Shown here: piece after piece, positions 7,459-15,260 of the stretch
Position numbering within the stretch: position 1 is the stretch's first letter
Layout of the letters: each line of letters opens with the position of its first letter
Source: Bacteroidales bacterium UBA1754
GTDB lineage: Bacteria > Bacteroidota > Bacteroidia > Bacteroidales > Paludibacteraceae
Direction of reading: 5' to 3'
Assembly (NCBI GenBank): GCA_002315615.1
Contig: DCHK01000011.1
Span: 1-45,258, forward strand
Length of the DNA stretch: 45,258 nucleotides
The notes under the pieces: model-generated
The model's input: the letters and a program-made list of their open reading frames with translations, nothing else
Database searches by the model: none
What the model was told of the DNA's origin: nothing
Made by a program: the position numbers and the translations under genes

Positions 7459-9315
7459 ATGGACAAAAACACATTAACTGGATTCTTGCTGATAGGGCTT
7501 ATTTTCGTGGCATTTTATTTTATTAGTCGCCCTACGCCAGAACAAATTGAATATCAAAAACAAGTAGCAGAGCAAAAGGCATTGGCTGCCCAAGCAGAGC
7601 AACAAGAAAAAGAAGCACAAGATACATTGCCAATCGTTGTGGAAGATTCTACGGCTTTGGTTGCACGACTTGGAAATTTTGCAAACGCAGGTGTAGGCGA
7701 GGAGAAAACAGAAATTGTTGAAACTGATTTGTTGAAAATAGCATTCTCGAACAAAGGTGCTATGGTAACTTCTGTTGAACTGAAAAAATACAAGGAAAGT
7801 AAGGACTCGCTACTTCGTCCGTTGATGTTGTTCGATGGTAAAGAAGAAAATGCTTACTCGTTTGTTTTTGCCACAAATTCTTCTCGTGTGTTGAGCACAG
7901 CAGATTTGTTTTTCGAGCAATTGCCTATTGAGAAAAACGATAGCACTCAAATTGTAACTTACCGATTGACTGTCGACGAGGAATCTTATATGGATTTCGT
8001 TTATACCTTGCCAAATGACGATTATATGGTTCGTTTTGATATTAAAACGAAAGGTATGAACGACGTTTTTGCGCCTACAATGTCGTCGTTTGAATTGCAG
8101 TGGGATGGTAAAGTTCGTCAACAAGAAAAAGGACGCGATTTTGAAAGTCGTTATTCTGGCGTATATTTCAAATATTTTGCTGATGATGTTGATAATTTGA
8201 GCGAATCGAGTGCCGAGACGAAGGACATTCCTACAAAATTGAAATGGGTTTCATTCAAAGACCAATATTTTTCGACAATTTTGATTGCTGACGAAAGTTT
8301 TTCTTCGGCAAAACTTAGCACAGAAGCCTACAAGGAAGGAAATTACTTGAAAAATTGTTCGGCAAATATGTATGTGCCTTACGATGGCGAAAAAGTAGGA
8401 TTCCGTTTTTATTTCGGGCCAAACCATTTCAAAACGCTTAACGACTACGATAAAAATTTGCCCGACGAAGAAAAACTCGACTTGCAACGACTTATTCCAC
8501 TTGGTTGGTCGTTGTTCCGTTGGGTGAATCGTTGGATGGTAATCCCAATGTTCAATTGGTTTGGAAGTTTTATTTCAAGTTTTGGAATCATTATTTTATT
8601 GATGACAATTGTTATCAAGACATTGCTTTTCCCGCTTATGTACAAATCGTATATGTCAACAGCGAAAATGCGTGTTTTGAGACCTGAAATAGAAAAAATA
8701 AACGAGAAAATTCCGCAAGAAAAAATGCAAGAACGCCAAAAGGCGACAATGGAACTTTATAGTCGCGCTGGCGTGAATCCAATGGGTGGATGTATTCCAA
8801 TGTTGCTACAAATGCCTATTTTGATAGCAATGTTTTCGTTCTTCCCTGCGGCTATTGAGTTGCGCCAACAAAGTTTCCTTTGGGCTGACGACCTTTCGGC
8901 ATACGATTCTATTTGTGATTTACCGTTTAATATTCCATTTTATGGTTCGCATATAAGTCTGTTCTGCTTGTTGATGACCATTACGAATATTATTTATACG
9001 AAATGGAATATGGAAGCGTCTAACACAGGCGGACAGCAAATGCCTGGAATGAAATTTATAATGTATTTCATGCCAATTATGTTCTTGTTCTTCTTTAATA
9101 GTTACGCATCAGGTTTGAGTTATTACTATTTTATTTCGCTTTTGATAACAATAATACAAACATACATTTTCCGTTTGTGCATTGACGAAGAAGCGTTGCT
9201 TAAACAATTGAACGAAAACAAGAAAAAACCACAAAAGAAAAGTGGTTGGATGGCACGATTGGAAAAAATGCAACGAGAACAACTTGAGGCTCAACGAAAA
9301 GCGAGAAAAAATTAG
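7459..9315 (+). CDS. yidC: Membrane protein insertase YidC
   Basis: Inserts and folds inner-membrane proteins, alone or with Sec. The N-terminal TM (about 6-23) is followed by a large periplasmic domain (about 25-345) of the Gram-negative type. Then comes the conserved five-TM insertase core, including the segment after FGIIILLMTIVIKTL and the GGCIPMLLQMPILIA segment. The C-terminal tail is very basic (Lys/Arg/Gln rich), as expected for ribosome contact. It is 618 residues, normal for Bacteroidota. It has its own promoter and stands divergent from rsfS. Confidence 0.96.
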   Translation: MDKNTLTGFLLIGLIFVAFYFISRPTPEQIEYQKQVAEQKALAAQAEQQEKEAQDTLPIVVEDSTALVARLGNFANAGVGEEKTEIVETDLLKIAFSNKGAMVTSVELKKYKESKDSLLRPLMLFDGKEENAYSFVFATNSSRVLSTADLFFEQLPIEKNDSTQIVTYRLTVDEESYMDFVYTLPNDDYMVRFDIKTKGMNDVFAPTMSSFELQWDGKVRQQEKGRDFESRYSGVYFKYFADDVDNLSESSAETKDIPTKLKWVSFKDQYFSTILIADESFSSAKLSTEAYKEGNYLKNCSANMYVPYDGEKVGFRFYFGPNHFKTLNDYDKNLPDEEKLDLQRLIPLGWSLFRWVNRWMVIPMFNWFGSFISSFGIIILLMTIVIKTLLFPLMYKSYMSTAKMRVLRPEIEKINEKIPQEKMQERQKATMELYSRAGVNPMGGCIPMLLQMPILIAMFSFFPAAIELRQQSFLWADDLSAYDSICDLPFNIPFYGSHISLFCLLMTITNIIYTKWNMEASNTGGQQMPGMKFIMYFMPIMFLFFFNSYASGLSYYYFISLLITIIQTYIFRLCIDEEALLKQLNENKKKPQKKSGWMARLEKMQREQLEAQRKARKN

Positions 9316-9361
9316 TTGATTGTCGCATTCATTTTAATTTGTAATTTTTTAACTCACAGAT

Positions 9362-10069
9362 ATGAAATTCAAAAGAATATTATTGAAACTCAGTGGCGAA
9401 AGCTTGATGGGCGAAAAAAAATATGGTATTGACGAAGTTCGTTTAGCACAATATGCCGAGCAGATAAAAGAAGCACACGAAATGGGTGTTCAAATTGGCA
9501 TTGTGATTGGTGGTGGAAATATTTTTCGTGGATTGAGTGGAGCAGGCAAAGGTTTCGACCGGGTAAAAGGCGACCAAATGGGAATGTGTGCCACAGTTAT
9601 CAATTCACTTGGATTGAGTAGTGCGTTGGAAGCAATTGGCGTGAAATGCAAAGTGCTGACTGCCATTCGTATGGAACCAATCGGTGAGTTTTATAACAAA
9701 TGGAAAGCAATAGAATATATGCAGCAAGGTTGCGTAGTGATAATGAGCGCAGGAACAGGAAATCCGTATTTCACTACTGATACGGGTTCATCGCTTCGTG
9801 GCATTGAAATTGAGGCAGATGTTATGCTAAAGGGTACGCGTGTCGATGGCATTTATACCGCCGACCCCGAAAAAGACCCAACTGCCGTAAAATTCAACGA
9901 TATCACTTATGATGAAATTTACAATAAAGGTTTGAAAGTGATGGATTTGACAGCCACAACAATGTGCAAAGAAAATAATTTGCCAATTTATGTGTTCAAT
10001 ATGGATATTTATGGCAATTTGAAGAAAGTGCTAAGTGGCGAAAATATCGGAACACTTGTACACAACTAA
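9362..10069 (+). CDS. pyrH: UMP kinase
   Basis: Phosphorylates UMP to UDP in pyrimidine nucleotide synthesis. It belongs to the amino-acid kinase fold, not the eukaryotic type. Visible motifs are LKLSGESLMG at the N-terminus, GGGNIFRG, and DGIYTADPEKDP near residue 160. It is 235 residues, full length. It precedes frr in the common bacterial order pyrH-frr. The 36-nt gap to frr is almost entirely a 7-nt-period repeat with no promoter. Confidence 0.96.
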   Translation: MKFKRILLKLSGESLMGEKKYGIDEVRLAQYAEQIKEAHEMGVQIGIVIGGGNIFRGLSGAGKGFDRVKGDQMGMCATVINSLGLSSALEAIGVKCKVLTAIRMEPIGEFYNKWKAIEYMQQGCVVIMSAGTGNPYFTTDTGSSLRGIEIEADVMLKGTRVDGIYTADPEKDPTAVKFNDITYDEIYNKGLKVMDLTATTMCKENNLPIYVFNMDIYGNLKKVLSGENIGTLVHN

Positions 10070-10070
10070 A

Positions 10071-10105
10071 AAACGATTAAACATTAAACACTAAACAATT
10101 AAAAT
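10071..10105 (+). repeat. Heptad-period tract between pyrH and frr
   Basis: Five consecutive 7-nt units (AAACGAT, TAAACAT, TAAACAC, TAAACAA, TTAAAAT) fill the gap. They begin one base after the pyrH stop and end directly at the frr ATG at 10106. The words match those in the tracts at 43643 and 44785. Confidence 0.8.
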
Positions 10106-10666
10106 ATGGTAGATTCAAAACAAATAATCAGCGAAGCGCAAGACGATATGGAGATGGCAGTAATGCATCTTGACGAAGCTTTGGCTCATATTCGTGCAGG
10201 AAAAGCAGATGTACGTTTGCTCGACAATATAAGAGTAGATTCATACGGCGCTATGGTGCCTATCAACAATGTTGCGTCTGTCAATGTGATTGATGCACGT
10301 AGCATAGGTATTAAACCTTGGGATAAAAGTATGTTTCGAATTATTGAAAAAGCCATTCTCGATTCGGGTTTAGGAATCACGCCCGAAAATAATGGCGAAA
10401 TGATTCGCTTGGGTATTCCACCACTTACCGAAGACCGTCGTAAACAATTGGCTAAGCAATGTAAAGGTGAATGCGAAACTGCTAAAATTAGCGTTCGTAA
10501 TGCTCGTCGCGATGCTGTTGACCAACTTAAAAAAGCAGTAAAAGAAGGTTTGTCCGAAGATTTGGAAAAAGACGCCGAAGCAGAAGTACAAAAAGTTCAC
10601 GATAAATTCATAAAGAAGGTTGATGAACTTTTTGCTGCTAAAGAAAAAGAAATTATGACTGTGTAA
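10106..10666 (+). CDS. frr: Ribosome recycling factor
   Basis: Splits the post-termination ribosome together with EF-G. The 186-residue protein shows the family's features: the N-terminal helix with HIRAGKADVRLL, the SYGAMVPINNVASV segment of the beta domain, and the C-terminal coiled coil with SVRNARRDAVDQLKK. It is downstream of pyrH. No promoter is seen between them, so cotranscription is likely. Confidence 0.97.
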   Translation: MVDSKQIISEAQDDMEMAVMHLDEALAHIRAGKADVRLLDNIRVDSYGAMVPINNVASVNVIDARSIGIKPWDKSMFRIIEKAILDSGLGITPENNGEMIRLGIPPLTEDRRKQLAKQCKGECETAKISVRNARRDAVDQLKKAVKEGLSEDLEKDAEAEVQKVHDKFIKKVDELFAAKEKEIMTV

Positions 10667-10670
10667 TCTA

Positions 10671-10740
10671 ATTAGGATTTAGGAGTGAGAATTGAATTTC
10701 TTGCTCCTAACTTCTAATTTCAAATTTCTAATTCCTTTGC
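10671..10740 (+). repeat. Heptad-period tract between frr and rsgA, forms a hairpin
   Basis: About ten 7-nt units run from 10671 to the rsgA start. The first half uses words such as ATTAGGA and TTTAGGA. The second half uses near reverse complements (CCTAACT, TCTAATT). As a result 10680-10691 pairs with 10698-10709 in a 12-bp stem (two G-T pairs) with a 6-nt loop. No T run follows, so it is not a typical terminator. Confidence 0.7.
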
Positions 10741-11660
10741 AGGGTTTAGTCATAAAAAATACAGGCAGTTGGTATCAGTTGAAAACTGATAGTGGCGAAT
10801 GCTTCGAAGCGAAAATAAAAGGTAATTTTCGAATAAAAAAAATTCGTACCACAAACCCTGTTGCAGTCGGCGACAATGTGATTTTTGACGTTAATGCCGA
10901 AGGTCAGGCGTTGATTTCTGAAATCGTTCCACGTAGAAATTACATCATTCGCAAAGCATCAAATTTGTCGAAAGAGTCGCACATCATTGCAGCGAATATC
11001 GACCTTTCTTTTCTTGTTGTAACGTTGGCTCATCCCGAGACTTCAACCATTTTCATCGACCGCTTTTTAGCTACTGCTCAAGCATATAATGTGCCAGTTT
11101 GTCTTGTTTTTAACAAAATTGATATTTATGGCGAAAACGAGCATCGACGGATGAAAGAACTCATTTCGTTGTACGAGGGTTTGGGTTATCGTTGTGTGCA
11201 AACTTCGGTTACTACAAATGTAGGATTAGACCAATTAAAATCTGAAATCGTAGGTAAAATCACGTTGTTTTCGGGTCATTCTGGCGTTGGAAAATCATCG
11301 ATAATAAAATCGTTGCTACCTGAGGCAGAAGTTAAGATTGGCAATATTTCCGATTATCATCAAAAAGGGAAACATACCACAACTTTTTCTGAAATGTATG
11401 AAGTCCAAGGTGGTGGCTATTTGATTGATACTCCAGGAATTAAAGGTTTTGGTACGATAGAAATGGACGAGTATGAAGTGGGACATTTCTTTCCTGAAAT
11501 TTTCAAAAAATCAAGCGAATGTAAGTTTAACAATTGTACGCACACTCACGAGCCTGGTTGCGCTGTGATAAGGGCAGTTGAGGAAGGTGAGATTGCAGAA
11601 TCGCGTTATCAGTCGTTTCTGAGTATCCTCGATGATGCCGATGAAAGCAAATACAGATAA
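10737..11660 (+). CDS. rsgA: Small ribosomal subunit biogenesis GTPase RsgA
   Basis: A circularly permuted GTPase that assists late 30S maturation. The order is an N-terminal OB fold, G4 (NKID), G1 (GHSGVGKSS) and G3 (DTPGIKGFG). A zinc motif follows, with cysteines and a histidine in CKFNNCTHTHEPGC. I choose the TTG at 10737, which reads MQGLVIKNTGSWYQ, the usual Bacteroidota N-terminus, and gives 307 residues. An earlier in-frame TTG at 10692 would add 15 non-conserved residues and lies in the loop of a stable hairpin, so it is unlikely. The start codon is uncertain because no ATG is available. Confidence 0.93.
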   Translation: MQGLVIKNTGSWYQLKTDSGECFEAKIKGNFRIKKIRTTNPVAVGDNVIFDVNAEGQALISEIVPRRNYIIRKASNLSKESHIIAANIDLSFLVVTLAHPETSTIFIDRFLATAQAYNVPVCLVFNKIDIYGENEHRRMKELISLYEGLGYRCVQTSVTTNVGLDQLKSEIVGKITLFSGHSGVGKSSIIKSLLPEAEVKIGNISDYHQKGKHTTTFSEMYEVQGGGYLIDTPGIKGFGTIEMDEYEVGHFFPEIFKKSSECKFNNCTHTHEPGCAVIRAVEEGEIAESRYQSFLSILDDADESKYR

Positions 11661-11699
11661 AGTACAACGTACAATATTTTGATAAAAAACATTTTTGCA

Positions 11700-12842
11700 A
11701 TGCGAGGAAAACTGAAACTGATGTTTATTTTGATAGCGATAGTCATTGTTGCACTTTCGACGATAGCTACGAGTCAGATTATCAAAAGTATAACGCACGT
11801 TGAAAAAGGGAAAATGCAGTTGCTTGCCGAGGCAACAAAGAAAATGGTTGAGGCGGGTATCGACCAAGATGTTTCTTTTGAATTGCAAATTATTGAGGCA
11901 AATAACGATATTCCTGTAATAATTATTGACGAAGATGATAATTTGTTGAGTTATAGGAATATAGATAAATTGGATAAATATCCGCAATTGGCACCGAAGT
12001 ACGTTGAACGAATGAAAGAACAGCACGAACCAATTGAAATTCTGTATGCAAGCGGTGATAAACAATTTATTTATTACGACGATTCGTTTTTGAAACGAAA
12101 TGTATTCTATTTTGCTATTATTCAGGCACTTGTAGTGATAGCCTTTATCGCAATTTCAGCAAACATTTTCGTGGTGCAAAAGCGTGCCGAACAAGATCGT
12201 GTGTGGGTAGGTCTTTCGCGCGAAACTGCCCATCAGTTAGGAACTCCCATTACGTCGCTTTTGGCTTGGGTAGAAATTTTGAAGGAAGAAAACGTCAATC
12301 AAACTTACGTAGAAGAAATGACGAAAGACGTTACTCGGTTACGCACCGTGGCAGAACGTTTTTCTAAAATTGGTTCTATCCCAGAATTGAAAATTGAGAG
12401 TTTGAATGAGATTCTCACGCGTTCTGCCGAGTATATGCAAAAACGAGTTTCAAATCGTATTGAACTGACTTGCAATATAAAAGATGAAATTTTCTTGCCG
12501 ATGAATGTCTCGCTTTTTGAGTGGGTTATAGAAAATTTGTGCAAAAATGCGGTAGATGCGATGAATGGTGAGGGAAAAATTCATATTGAAGCAAAAATTG
12601 AAGACGAAAAGGTGGCGATTGATGTTTCTGATACAGGAAAGGGTATTGCGAAGTCGGATTTTCATACAGTGTTCAATCCTGGTTTTACCACAAAAAAACG
12701 TGGTTGGGGACTTGGACTTTCGCTCGTAAAGAGGATAATAGAAGAGTATCACAAAGGAAAAATATTTGTAAAACATTCAGAAGTAGGAGTTGGAACCACT
12801 TTCAGAATATTGCTTCCTTTGCAAAATGAGATAAAAAAATAA
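11700..12842 (+). CDS. Orphan sensor histidine kinase
   Basis: A membrane histidine kinase of 380 residues. TM1 is at about 7-25, an extracytoplasmic sensor of about 110 residues follows, and TM2 is at about 135-158. The kinase region then follows directly without a clear HAMP domain. The phosphorylated histidine is H178 in the H-box ETAHQLGTP. The ATPase domain shows the N-box ENLCKNAVDAM, DTGKGIA and GWGLGLSLVKRI. All catalytic motifs are present. The start is the ATG at 11700; an upstream TTG would add only seven residues. No response regulator is adjacent. It lies 39 nt after rsgA and is probably cotranscribed with it. The signal sensed is unknown. Confidence 0.9.
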   Translation: MRGKLKLMFILIAIVIVALSTIATSQIIKSITHVEKGKMQLLAEATKKMVEAGIDQDVSFELQIIEANNDIPVIIIDEDDNLLSYRNIDKLDKYPQLAPKYVERMKEQHEPIEILYASGDKQFIYYDDSFLKRNVFYFAIIQALVVIAFIAISANIFVVQKRAEQDRVWVGLSRETAHQLGTPITSLLAWVEILKEENVNQTYVEEMTKDVTRLRTVAERFSKIGSIPELKIESLNEILTRSAEYMQKRVSNRIELTCNIKDEIFLPMNVSLFEWVIENLCKNAVDAMNGEGKIHIEAKIEDEKVAIDVSDTGKGIAKSDFHTVFNPGFTTKKRGWGLGLSLVKRIIEEYHKGKIFVKHSEVGVGTTFRILLPLQNEIKK

Positions 12843-12848
12843 AAACTA

Positions 12849-12879
12849 TTTCATTTTAAGAATAAAAGTTGTAACTTTG
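12849..12879 (+). promoter_or_regulatory. Promoter for yceD-rpmF
   Basis: TTTC at 12849-12852, a 19-nt spacer and an exact TAACTTTG at 12872-12879. The GTG start of the next gene is 21 nt beyond the -7 element, giving a short leader. Confidence 0.6.
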
Positions 12880-12899
12880 CAGTTCAAAAAATCAAGAAA

Positions 12900-13469
12900 G
12901 TGAAAGAACTTGTTGATTATAAGGTATCTTTGAAAGAAATTGGCGATGCTGTTGAGGTGTTTCCTTTTCATTTGGATGACGAATTTTTCTCAAAAATGCA
13001 GAATGATGAAGTCTCCAAAGGTGATGTTTCGGCAGAAGTTGCGGTAAAAAGACTAAGCGAAGAATCTTTTGAGTTGAAATTTTCGGCAAAAGGTAATGTC
13101 GTTATTCAATGCAATAGATGTTTAGGCGATATGCTACAACCGATTTCGGTAGAAGAAACAATACTTGTTAAGTTTGGAAAGGAATTTTCAGAGAACGAAG
13201 CCGATGATTCCGTTATTGTGCCAGAAGATGAGGGAACAATAGATGTCGGTTGGTTTGTTTTTGAATTTATTGTTCTTGGAATTCCAATCACACATATCCA
13301 CCCGAAGGGAGAGTGCGATGAAGAAACGTACAACAAACTTAAGCAGGTGATGGTGTTAAAAGAAGATGAATCGTCGGACGAAGATTTTGAAGAATTTTCT
13401 GGAAATAGAGAAAAACCGATTGATTCACGATGGAGCGAATTAGAAAAATTAAAAAATAAATTAAACTAA
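12900..13469 (+). CDS. yceD: DUF177/YceD family protein
   Basis: A 189-residue protein of the YceD/DUF177 family, usually found directly upstream of rpmF and linked to 23S rRNA and L32 accumulation in plants and bacteria. The conserved CNRCL motif is present near residue 80, and the C-terminal part is very acidic. The start is a GTG at 12900, just downstream of a clear promoter. rpmF follows after 12 nt. Confidence 0.88.
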   Translation: MKELVDYKVSLKEIGDAVEVFPFHLDDEFFSKMQNDEVSKGDVSAEVAVKRLSEESFELKFSAKGNVVIQCNRCLGDMLQPISVEETILVKFGKEFSENEADDSVIVPEDEGTIDVGWFVFEFIVLGIPITHIHPKGECDEETYNKLKQVMVLKEDESSDEDFEEFSGNREKPIDSRWSELEKLKNKLN

Positions 13470-13481
13470 AATTATAAGAAA

Positions 13482-13664
13482 ATGGCACATCCCAAACACA
13501 AACACTCAAACATGAGAACTGCCTCAAGAAGAACTCATTACAAAGCAACTCTCCCAACTTTGGCTATTTGCCCTAATTGTGGTGCAGTGCATATTTTCCA
13601 CACCATTTGCAATGCTTGTGGATATTACAGAGGCAAACAAGTTATTGAAAAAGCAGAAGCGTAA
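13482..13664 (+). CDS. rpmF: 50S ribosomal protein L32
   Basis: A 60-residue large-subunit protein. The N-terminus MAHPKHKHSNMRTASRR is typical, and a zinc ribbon is formed by the CPNC and CNAC pairs. It is the zinc-binding form. It is cotranscribed with yceD and followed by a strong terminator. The fatty-acid genes (plsX, fabH) that often follow in other bacteria are not here. Confidence 0.97.
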   Translation: MAHPKHKHSNMRTASRRTHYKATLPTLAICPNCGAVHIFHTICNACGYYRGKQVIEKAEA

Positions 13665-13692
13665 GTTACGTTTTCTTTTCGATTAAGAACCG

Positions 13693-13731
13693 GCAGTTGG
13701 TTGGGTTATTCCAATCAACTGCTTTGTTGTT
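13693..13731 (+). terminator. Terminator after rpmF
   Basis: A 12-bp stem (GCAGTTGGTTGG with CCAATCAACTGC, one G-T pair) and a 6-nt loop are followed by a T-rich stretch of nine bases. It closes the yceD-rpmF unit. Confidence 0.85.
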
Positions 13732-13752
13732 ATTAAGATGTGAAAAACTCAT

Positions 13753-13783
13753 TTTGCAAACTGCAACTTTTTTAGTATATTAG
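13753..13783 (+). promoter_or_regulatory. Promoter for mannose-1-phosphate guanylyltransferase
   Basis: TTTG at 13753-13756, a 19-nt spacer and TATATTAG at 13776-13783, one mismatch from TAnnTTTG. It lies 45 nt upstream of the ATG. Confidence 0.55.
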
Positions 13784-13828
13784 CATAATGATATTTTTAC
13801 AAGTTGACAATCTTAAATTATTGATACT

Positions 13829-14902
13829 ATGAAAGATAATTTTTGTATAATTATGGCAGGTGGAGTAGGAAGTCGTTTTTGGCCTTTCAGTAGAAACGAA
13901 CGTCCGAAACAATTTCTTGACTTTATGGGAACAGGCAGTTCGCTTTTGCAAATGACGTACAACCGTTTTCGTAAAATTATGCCAGCTGAAAATATATACA
14001 TTGTTTCAAATTTGATTTATCGCGATTTGATTTTGGAACAATTGCCCGAACTGACAGAAAAACAAGTCTTGCTTGAACCAACGCGTAGAAATACAGCGCC
14101 TTGTATAGCGTACGCTGTGAATAGAATAGCAAAAGTTACAAAAGAGGCAAATATTGTCGTTTCGCCTTCAGATCATTTGATTATGAAGGAGAATGATTTT
14201 CTTGATACTATTGCTACTGGTTTGGATTTTGTATCGAAAAATGATGCTTTGCTTACGTTGGGAATTAAACCTTATCGTCCAGAAACTGGTTACGGATACA
14301 TTCAAATTTCGCAAGGCGAAGGTGCTTTACGAAAGGTGCATACATTTACCGAAAAACCAAATCTCGAAATGGCAAAAGTCTTTATGGAAAGTGGCGAATT
14401 TTTGTGGAATTCGGGCATTTTCCTTTGGAGTTTGTCATCGATAATGAAAGCGTTTGACGAATTTTTGCCAGAAATTTCAAATAAATTCAAACAAGGCGAA
14501 AGTGTTTACGAAACTCCACGCGAGCAAATGTATATTAACGAGATTTATCCTTTGTGCCACAATATTTCTATTGATTACGGAATTATGGAAAAGGCGCAGA
14601 ATGTGTATGTGCTTGCTTCGGATTTTGGGTGGAGTGATTTAGGAACGTGGGGTTCGCTTTATGATTTGTCTCACAAAGATGAAAACAGAAACGTGGCAAA
14701 AAAATGTGATGCTTTGTTTTACGATAGCAAAGAGAATATTGTGGTTATGCCAAAGGGAAAATTGGCGGTCGTGCAAGGTCTGGACGGCTACATTGTAGCA
14801 GAATCGGACGATGCGTTGCTCATTTGCAAAAAAGAAGAAGAACAACGCATAAGGCAAATGGTGAACGACATTACAGTGAAATTCGACGGAAAATATATTT
14901 AA
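13829..14902 (+). CDS. manC: Mannose-1-phosphate guanylyltransferase
   Basis: Makes GDP-mannose from mannose-1-phosphate and GTP for surface glycans. The nucleotidyltransferase signature GGVGSRFWPFSRNERPKQF is at about 11-29, followed by FTEKP and WNSGIFLWS. At 357 residues it is the single-domain form, without the C-terminal isomerase domain of ManC proteins near 470 residues. It follows a terminator and a promoter and so heads a new unit. It may also supply GDP-mannose to the glycan genes at 33440-37284, but that is inference. Confidence 0.92.
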   Translation: MKDNFCIIMAGGVGSRFWPFSRNERPKQFLDFMGTGSSLLQMTYNRFRKIMPAENIYIVSNLIYRDLILEQLPELTEKQVLLEPTRRNTAPCIAYAVNRIAKVTKEANIVVSPSDHLIMKENDFLDTIATGLDFVSKNDALLTLGIKPYRPETGYGYIQISQGEGALRKVHTFTEKPNLEMAKVFMESGEFLWNSGIFLWSLSSIMKAFDEFLPEISNKFKQGESVYETPREQMYINEIYPLCHNISIDYGIMEKAQNVYVLASDFGWSDLGTWGSLYDLSHKDENRNVAKKCDALFYDSKENIVVMPKGKLAVVQGLDGYIVAESDDALLICKKEEEQRIRQMVNDITVKFDGKYI

Positions 14903-14963
14903 TAGGTTTTGCAAAATCTATATTTTACCGACTAAAAACTTAAACAATAAACATTTTCGCAAT

Positions 14964-15260
14964 ATGGCATTTTTCAAACTTTCGCAACCTAAAGGTTTTA
15001 ATCATAAACCAATATATTACGACGAGGATAAAGAGGCGCACGAAAAAATGGTGGCAAAAGCGAAACGTGAATTGGGAATTAAAGAGGAAGGTGAAGAATA
15101 CAAGCCCGATATAAAAGGGAAATTTAGAAATTCGTCGTCCGCGAACGACCACGAATATACTTTCAATTTTCGTAGAACTGCCGAAAAAAAATCAAATCGC
15201 CATTTGATAGTGTTGGTTTTGTTATTGCTTATTGTTCTCTTCTTTTGTTCTAAACTATGA
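14964..15260 (+). CDS. Small tail-anchored protein of unknown function, coupled to mutL
   Basis: A 98-residue protein I recognise only as a small conserved Bacteroidales family found upstream of mutL. The first 75 residues are hydrophilic and charged, with the N-terminus MAFFKLSQPKGFNHKP and a KEAHEKMVAKAKRE helix. Residues about 79-97 are one hydrophobic segment ending in CSKL, which suggests a C-terminal membrane anchor with the body in the cytoplasm. Its stop overlaps the mutL start (ATGA at 15257-15260), so translation is coupled. Function unknown. Confidence 0.75.
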   Translation: MAFFKLSQPKGFNHKPIYYDEDKEAHEKMVAKAKRELGIKEEGEEYKPDIKGKFRNSSSANDHEYTFNFRRTAEKKSNRHLIVLVLLLLIVLFFCSKL

